A stretch of DNA of 9,512 nt, from positions 1 through 9,512 of the forward strand of contig CAMLMF010000065.1 of NCBI GenBank assembly GCA_946480995.1, written 5' to 3'. Of this stretch, positions 6,917 through 9,512 are shown one piece after another. The notes under the pieces are model-generated. The model made no database searches. It was given only the letters and a program-made list of their open reading frames with translations, and was not told where the DNA came from. Position 1 is the stretch's first letter, and each line of letters opens with the position of its first letter. The position numbers were made by a program, and so were the translations under genes. Source of the DNA: an uncultured Bdellovibrio sp. Its GTDB lineage: Bacteria > Bdellovibrionota > Bdellovibrionia > Bdellovibrionales > Bdellovibrionaceae.

Positions 6917-7344
6917 AAATTAAAACTCTTATGACACTGGCTTTAGTTTCATTTTCATTGTCTGCTCAGGCAGCTTCGCTCACAAGCCTTGAAGCTGGTC
7001 GCTATACTTTCGTAAGTGGTGAAAAGCATGTCTGCCGAGACTTCAGCGTAAGTGAAAGCACAAAATCTGCAAAACGTATCATGATCGGTGGCTTTTATGG
7101 ATTTGAGATTATGAACTCAAACCACACTATTGAATCTGATTTGGATGCAACATGTGAGTTCCGCGAACAAAATCGCATCGGTACAAACGAAGAAGGCGAC
7201 ACGGTTCTTTCGCGTACGAACGAAGAATACTGCAAAGGCAACTTGCGCTCAAAAACAGTTTCTGAAGCAACGATCCGCGCTGGTGAAATCTCTGTACGTC
7301 ACCAAGTGGGCGGCGCAGACTACACTTGCGTTTGGAAAAAATAA
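6907..7344 (+). CDS. Small secreted four-cysteine protein of unknown function
   Basis: A 145-aa protein with a clear type I signal peptide: MLLKIKT, a hydrophobic core, then SLSAQA with cleavage after A22 or A23. The mature part of about 122 residues is polar and probably beta-rich. It has four cysteines, in VCRDF, TCEF, YCKGN and TCVWKK, enough for two disulfides, and ends in an aromatic-basic tail. No family was recognised; it lacks a clear MliC/PliC lysozyme-inhibitor signature. The start ATG lies inside the end of the muramidase-like gene (10-bp overlap), with AAAAGGA seven bases upstream, so the two are co-translated and both exported. By analogy with enzyme/inhibitor or enzyme/cofactor pairs it may bind or modulate its neighbour, but this is inference from context. 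A terminator follows 26 bp after the stop. Confidence 0.78.
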   Translation: MLLKIKTLMTLALVSFSLSAQAASLTSLEAGRYTFVSGEKHVCRDFSVSESTKSAKRIMIGGFYGFEIMNSNHTIESDLDATCEFREQNRIGTNEEGDTVLSRTNEEYCKGNLRSKTVSEATIRAGEISVRHQVGGADYTCVWKK

Positions 7345-7370
7345 GACTTAAAAAACCACCAAAAACACCA

Positions 7371-7400
7371 GCCCTTGAAGGAAACTTTAAGGGCTTTTTT
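7371..7400 (+). terminator. Rho-independent terminator with GAAA tetraloop
   Basis: GCCCTTGAAG (7371-7380) pairs with CTTTAAGGGC (7385-7394), ten pairs including one G-U, closed by a GAAA loop and followed by six T. It ends the two-gene secreted-protein operon. On the opposite strand the T-run is interrupted, so it is at best weak for the convergent LysR gene. Confidence 0.92.
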
Positions 7401-7421
7401 ATTTCCCCCCAGTCAGAATAT

Positions 7422-8324
7422 TTATAAAGAAAAGCCTTTCATGAGCTGGGCAGCAATAGGATTGTCGATTTTGCGATCTGCCGACATCAGCCAGATTTCT
7501 TCGTGAACTCCGTCAAGCGTTCCCAATACGACCAACTTTTTTTCTTTGATTAGGTCTGAGGCCGCAACTTCCGCGATAGGAATTAAACCCACACCTTCTT
7601 GCCCCAAAAGTTTTTGCAAACTGGTATCTTGGGTTTCCGCGATACGATCCACACGAATGTTGTTCACCAGAAAATAATGATCAAGATCGCGACGCAATTT
7701 ACTGTGTGCCGTCGGGAAAACGAAGGGCTCCCCTTCAAGGGAACGCGGAAAACCTTTGCGCAAGTGTTTGTATTTTGGCGACGCACACACAACAACATCC
7801 AGCTTAGCGATAGAGCGCGCATGCACTTTTTTTAAATCCACGTTCGCTGGGTAATTTGAAAGAAGCAGGTCAATGTGATGAGTGCCGAGTTCTCTGAGTA
7901 AATCGCCGCCAGCGCCTTCAAGAACTGAAACGCTGCAATTGCCGTATTTATAAGCCTGCAGAATCACCGTCATCAAGATATGCTTCGGCACGCTGTCCAA
8001 GGCGCCGATCTGCACATGCACACGGTTGTTGGCCAAGCGATCTTGAAGCACTTCAACCATTTCTGAACCCAATTGAAAAACTTGGTCCGCGTACTGGAAA
8101 GCCACTTTGCCGGCCTCGGTCAAATGCAGCCTTTGTTTACGACGCTCGAACAGACTTTTACCTAAAGAGTCCTCGAGCTGTTTTAACTGAATGCTTAATG
8201 TCGGTTGCCCCAGATTTAACTTTTCAGCGGCCTTGGCAATGCTACCCTCTTTAGCAATGGTGTAAAAGTAATGCAGGTGATGATAATTGAGCCACTGCAT
8301 CTGATCGGGAACTTTGACGGGCAT
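7422..8324 (-). CDS. LysR-family transcriptional regulator, NhaR-like
   Basis: A 300-aa LysR-type regulator of standard length. The N-terminal winged helix-turn-helix has the NhaR-like opening WLNYHHLHYFYTIAKEGS followed by the helix-turn-helix AKAAEKLNLGQPTLSIQLKQLE (about 30-51) and LGKSLFERRKQRLHLTEAG. The remainder (about 90-300) is the periplasmic-binding-protein-like effector domain, with LLLSNYP, DVVVCASPKYK and GVGLIPIAEVA segments. The layout and the YADQVFQLGSEMVE linker helix resemble E. coli NhaR, an activator responding to Na+ and alkaline pH; the ligand here is unknown. The frame is open to 8426, but GAGG five bases before ATG 8324 and the family N-terminus fix the start. It is divergent from terC with 95 bp between starts, the classic arrangement in which a LysR protein regulates itself and its neighbour. 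Confidence 0.88.
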   Translation of the reverse strand: MPVKVPDQMQWLNYHHLHYFYTIAKEGSIAKAAEKLNLGQPTLSIQLKQLEDSLGKSLFERRKQRLHLTEAGKVAFQYADQVFQLGSEMVEVLQDRLANNRVHVQIGALDSVPKHILMTVILQAYKYGNCSVSVLEGAGGDLLRELGTHHIDLLLSNYPANVDLKKVHARSIAKLDVVVCASPKYKHLRKGFPRSLEGEPFVFPTAHSKLRRDLDHYFLVNNIRVDRIAETQDTSLQKLLGQEGVGLIPIAEVAASDLIKEKKLVVLGTLDGVHEEIWLMSADRKIDNPIAAQLMKGFSL

Positions 8325-8337
8325 TGAGACCTCATTG

Positions 8338-8361
8338 CTTTTATAAATGAACTTATTAAAG
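8338..8361. promoter_or_regulatory. Candidate LysR-type operator dyad
   Basis: CTTTTATAA (8338-8346) and TTATTAAAG (8353-8361) are inverted arms matching at eight of nine positions around a 6-base spacer. The dyad lies between the divergent LysR and terC genes, 13 bp before the LysR start, and overlaps the presumed terC -35. AT-rich interrupted dyads in this position are typical of LysR-type sites, but the stretch is AT-rich overall, so some symmetry is expected by chance. Confidence 0.45.
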
Positions 8362-8381
8362 ATTATCGATTTTTTTAAAAT
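8353..8381 (+). promoter_or_regulatory. Candidate terC promoter
   Basis: A good -10 box TAAAAT (8376-8381) is preceded, at 17 bp, by a poor -35 TTATTA (8353-8358) lying inside the dyad. A weak -35 covered by an activator site would fit LysR-dependent activation. The leader would be about 30 nt, too short for a yybP-ykoY manganese riboswitch. Confidence 0.35.
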
Positions 8382-8419
8382 ATAAAAAGGGTTTATTGTG
8401 GACCTTGGAGGTTTTTCAC

Positions 8420-9394
8420 GTGTCACAAGATTTATTGTTCCCCTTTGCCGAATATTGGTGGTTTTACGCAGGCTTTTTAGTCTTTGTTATGGCGATGTTA
8501 GCCCTGGATTTGGGTGTTTTTCATAAAAACTCCCACGCCGTGGGTTTTAAAGAGGCTACGGTGTGGTCGATTGTCTGGGTGTCCCTGGCAATGCTGTTTA
8601 ACGGCGGCCTGTACTTTTACACCCTTTATAAGTTTGGCGACGCCAATATTGCCAACGACATCTCGCTGCAATTCTTAACGGGCTACGTGATTGAAAAATC
8701 ATTGTCCGTCGATAATATTTTTGTCTTCGTCGTGGTGTTTGGATTCTTCGCGATTCCTGCAAAATACCAGCATCGCGTGCTGTTCTACGGCATCTTAGGT
8801 GCGTTGATTTTCCGCGCGATCTTTATCGCCCTGGGTTCAATACTGATGCAATACCAGGCCGTGGTTATGGTCTTTGGTGCCTTCTTAATCCTTACGGGTG
8901 TAAAGATGGTTTTCCAATCCGACAAACCGATTGATCCATCACAAAACTGGGTCATTCGCTTTATGAAAAAGCACATTCGCGTGTCTGACAAAATGCATGA
9001 CGACCACTTTTTCGTAAAAGAAAATGGTCTGACTTATGCAACACCTCTGTTTGTTGCTTTGATCTTCCTAGAGATGACCGACGTTATCTTTGCGGTGGAT
9101 TCAGTGCCTGCGATCTTTGCGATCACGAAAGAACCGTTGATCGTGTTCACTTCGAACATCTTTGCAATCTTGGGGCTACGTTCGCTGTACTTCTTGTTAG
9201 CGGGTGTCGTCGACAAGTTCCACTTGCTGAAATATGGTTTGGCAGCAGTTCTGGTCTTCGTTGGACTTAAGATGGTATGGCTTAATAAGCTCTTTGATGG
9301 TCACTTCCCGATTGGCGCTTCGTTAGGTATTATCGCTTTCTTTATCGGCGGTTCCATCGCACTTTCCTTGGCGATTCCGAAAAAAGCAAGCTAG
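8420..9394 (+). CDS. TerC-family integral membrane protein, candidate Mn2+ exporter
   Basis: A 324-aa polytopic membrane protein of the TerC/Alx family, with about nine hydrophobic segments (for example about 14-34, 45-65, 100-112, 121-140, 144-163, 208-226, 240-262, 270-285 and 298-318). Family signature blocks are present: GYVIEKSLSVDNIFVF (88-103) with E92 and D98 in the membrane, LIFLEMTDVIFAVDSVPAIFAIT (214-236) with E218, D221 and D227, and SNIFAILGLRSLYFLLAG (245-262). These buried acids are the expected metal site. Characterised members (E. coli Alx, Bacillus MeeF/MeeY) act in manganese export; others are linked to tellurite resistance. The GTG at 8420 is chosen because GGAGG lies eight bases before it. 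A TTG at 8396 in frame lacks a ribosome site. It is probably controlled by the divergent NhaR-like regulator and ends before a strong terminator. Confidence 0.9.
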   Translation: MSQDLLFPFAEYWWFYAGFLVFVMAMLALDLGVFHKNSHAVGFKEATVWSIVWVSLAMLFNGGLYFYTLYKFGDANIANDISLQFLTGYVIEKSLSVDNIFVFVVVFGFFAIPAKYQHRVLFYGILGALIFRAIFIALGSILMQYQAVVMVFGAFLILTGVKMVFQSDKPIDPSQNWVIRFMKKHIRVSDKMHDDHFFVKENGLTYATPLFVALIFLEMTDVIFAVDSVPAIFAITKEPLIVFTSNIFAILGLRSLYFLLAGVVDKFHLLKYGLAAVLVFVGLKMVWLNKLFDGHFPIGASLGIIAFFIGGSIALSLAIPKKAS

Positions 9395-9432
9395 GCCACA
9401 GAGTCTTTAGAAAAGTGAATTGAGAAAAAAAC

Positions 9433-9466
9433 AAAACCCACATCCTAAAAAGATGTGGGTTTTTTT
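9433..9466. terminator. Bidirectional rho-independent terminator after terC
   Basis: AAAACCCACATC (9433-9444) pairs perfectly over 12 bases with GATGTGGGTTTT (9452-9463) around a 7-base loop, and the T-run continues to 9466. On the minus strand the structure is likewise followed by T-rich sequence, so it can serve a gene entering from the right. Confidence 0.92.
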
Positions 9467-9476
9467 ATCGTACTTC

Positions 9477-9512
9477 TTAAATTGCGGTTTCTAGCAAAAT
9501 CAAAATGATCCC
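9477..9512 (-). CDS. Possible 3' end of a convergent gene (partial)
   Basis: From the window edge one minus-strand frame is open for 11 codons, reading GIILILLETAI, and ends with TAA at 9477-9479, just 10 bp before a bidirectional terminator. The position is exactly where a convergent gene would end. Eleven codons are too few to identify a product or to prove coding. Confidence 0.3.
   Translation of the reverse strand, partial: GIILILLETAI

Noticed and set aside
6907..7344. Small secreted protein as an MliC/PliC-type lysozyme inhibitor
   Set aside because: The context is tempting, but the characteristic inhibitor motifs were not found, so only an unknown-partner role is proposed.
8325..8419. 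yybP-ykoY manganese riboswitch upstream of terC
   Set aside because: Only 95 AT-rich bases separate the two start codons, and no GC-rich paired aptamer structure is visible.

Overview
The window (9512 bp, moderate GC) looks like a chromosomal segment of a Gram-negative bacterium. I infer a Bdellovibrio-like predatory deltaproteobacterium/Bdellovibrionota. The reasons are the style of the RecO, desaturase and NhaR-like proteins, a large cysteine-hydrolase lipoprotein and a secreted wall-enzyme-like protein. The taxonomic call is inference from protein character and has not been searched. No rRNA, tRNA, CRISPR array, insertion sequence or prophage gene was seen, and no stretch over about 230 bp lacks a gene.

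Left part (1-2656): a complete XerC/XerD-type tyrosine recombinase on the + strand converges, with a 12-bp gap, on a two-gene minus-strand operon. That operon encodes a 328-residue protein of unknown function, whose layout recalls a degenerate PLP-dependent aminotransferase, and a short RecO. The two are linked by a GTGA stop/start overlap.

Middle (2657-5522): a 206-bp divergent region carries a near-perfect 22-bp dyad ahead of an acyl-CoA-type fatty acid desaturase with three histidine boxes and an unusual ~90-residue coiled-coil tail. A strong bidirectional terminator separates it from a convergent lipoprotein gene. That lipoprotein contains a YiiX/YaeF-type permuted papain-like (C92, NlpC/P60-related) cysteine hydrolase domain.

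Right-middle (5756-7400): an overlapping + strand pair encodes a secreted SH3b plus lysozyme/lytic-transglycosylase-like protein and a small secreted four-cysteine protein. The pair ends at a GAAA-tetraloop terminator. It is the most unusual part of the window and suggests a wall-active enzyme with a dedicated partner or inhibitor.

Right end (7422-9512): a NhaR-like LysR regulator is transcribed divergently from a TerC-family membrane protein (candidate Mn2+ exporter). A dyad overlaps the presumed -35 of terC, so the regulator probably controls its neighbour. A bidirectional terminator follows terC, and the last 36 bp may be the 3' end of a convergent gene.
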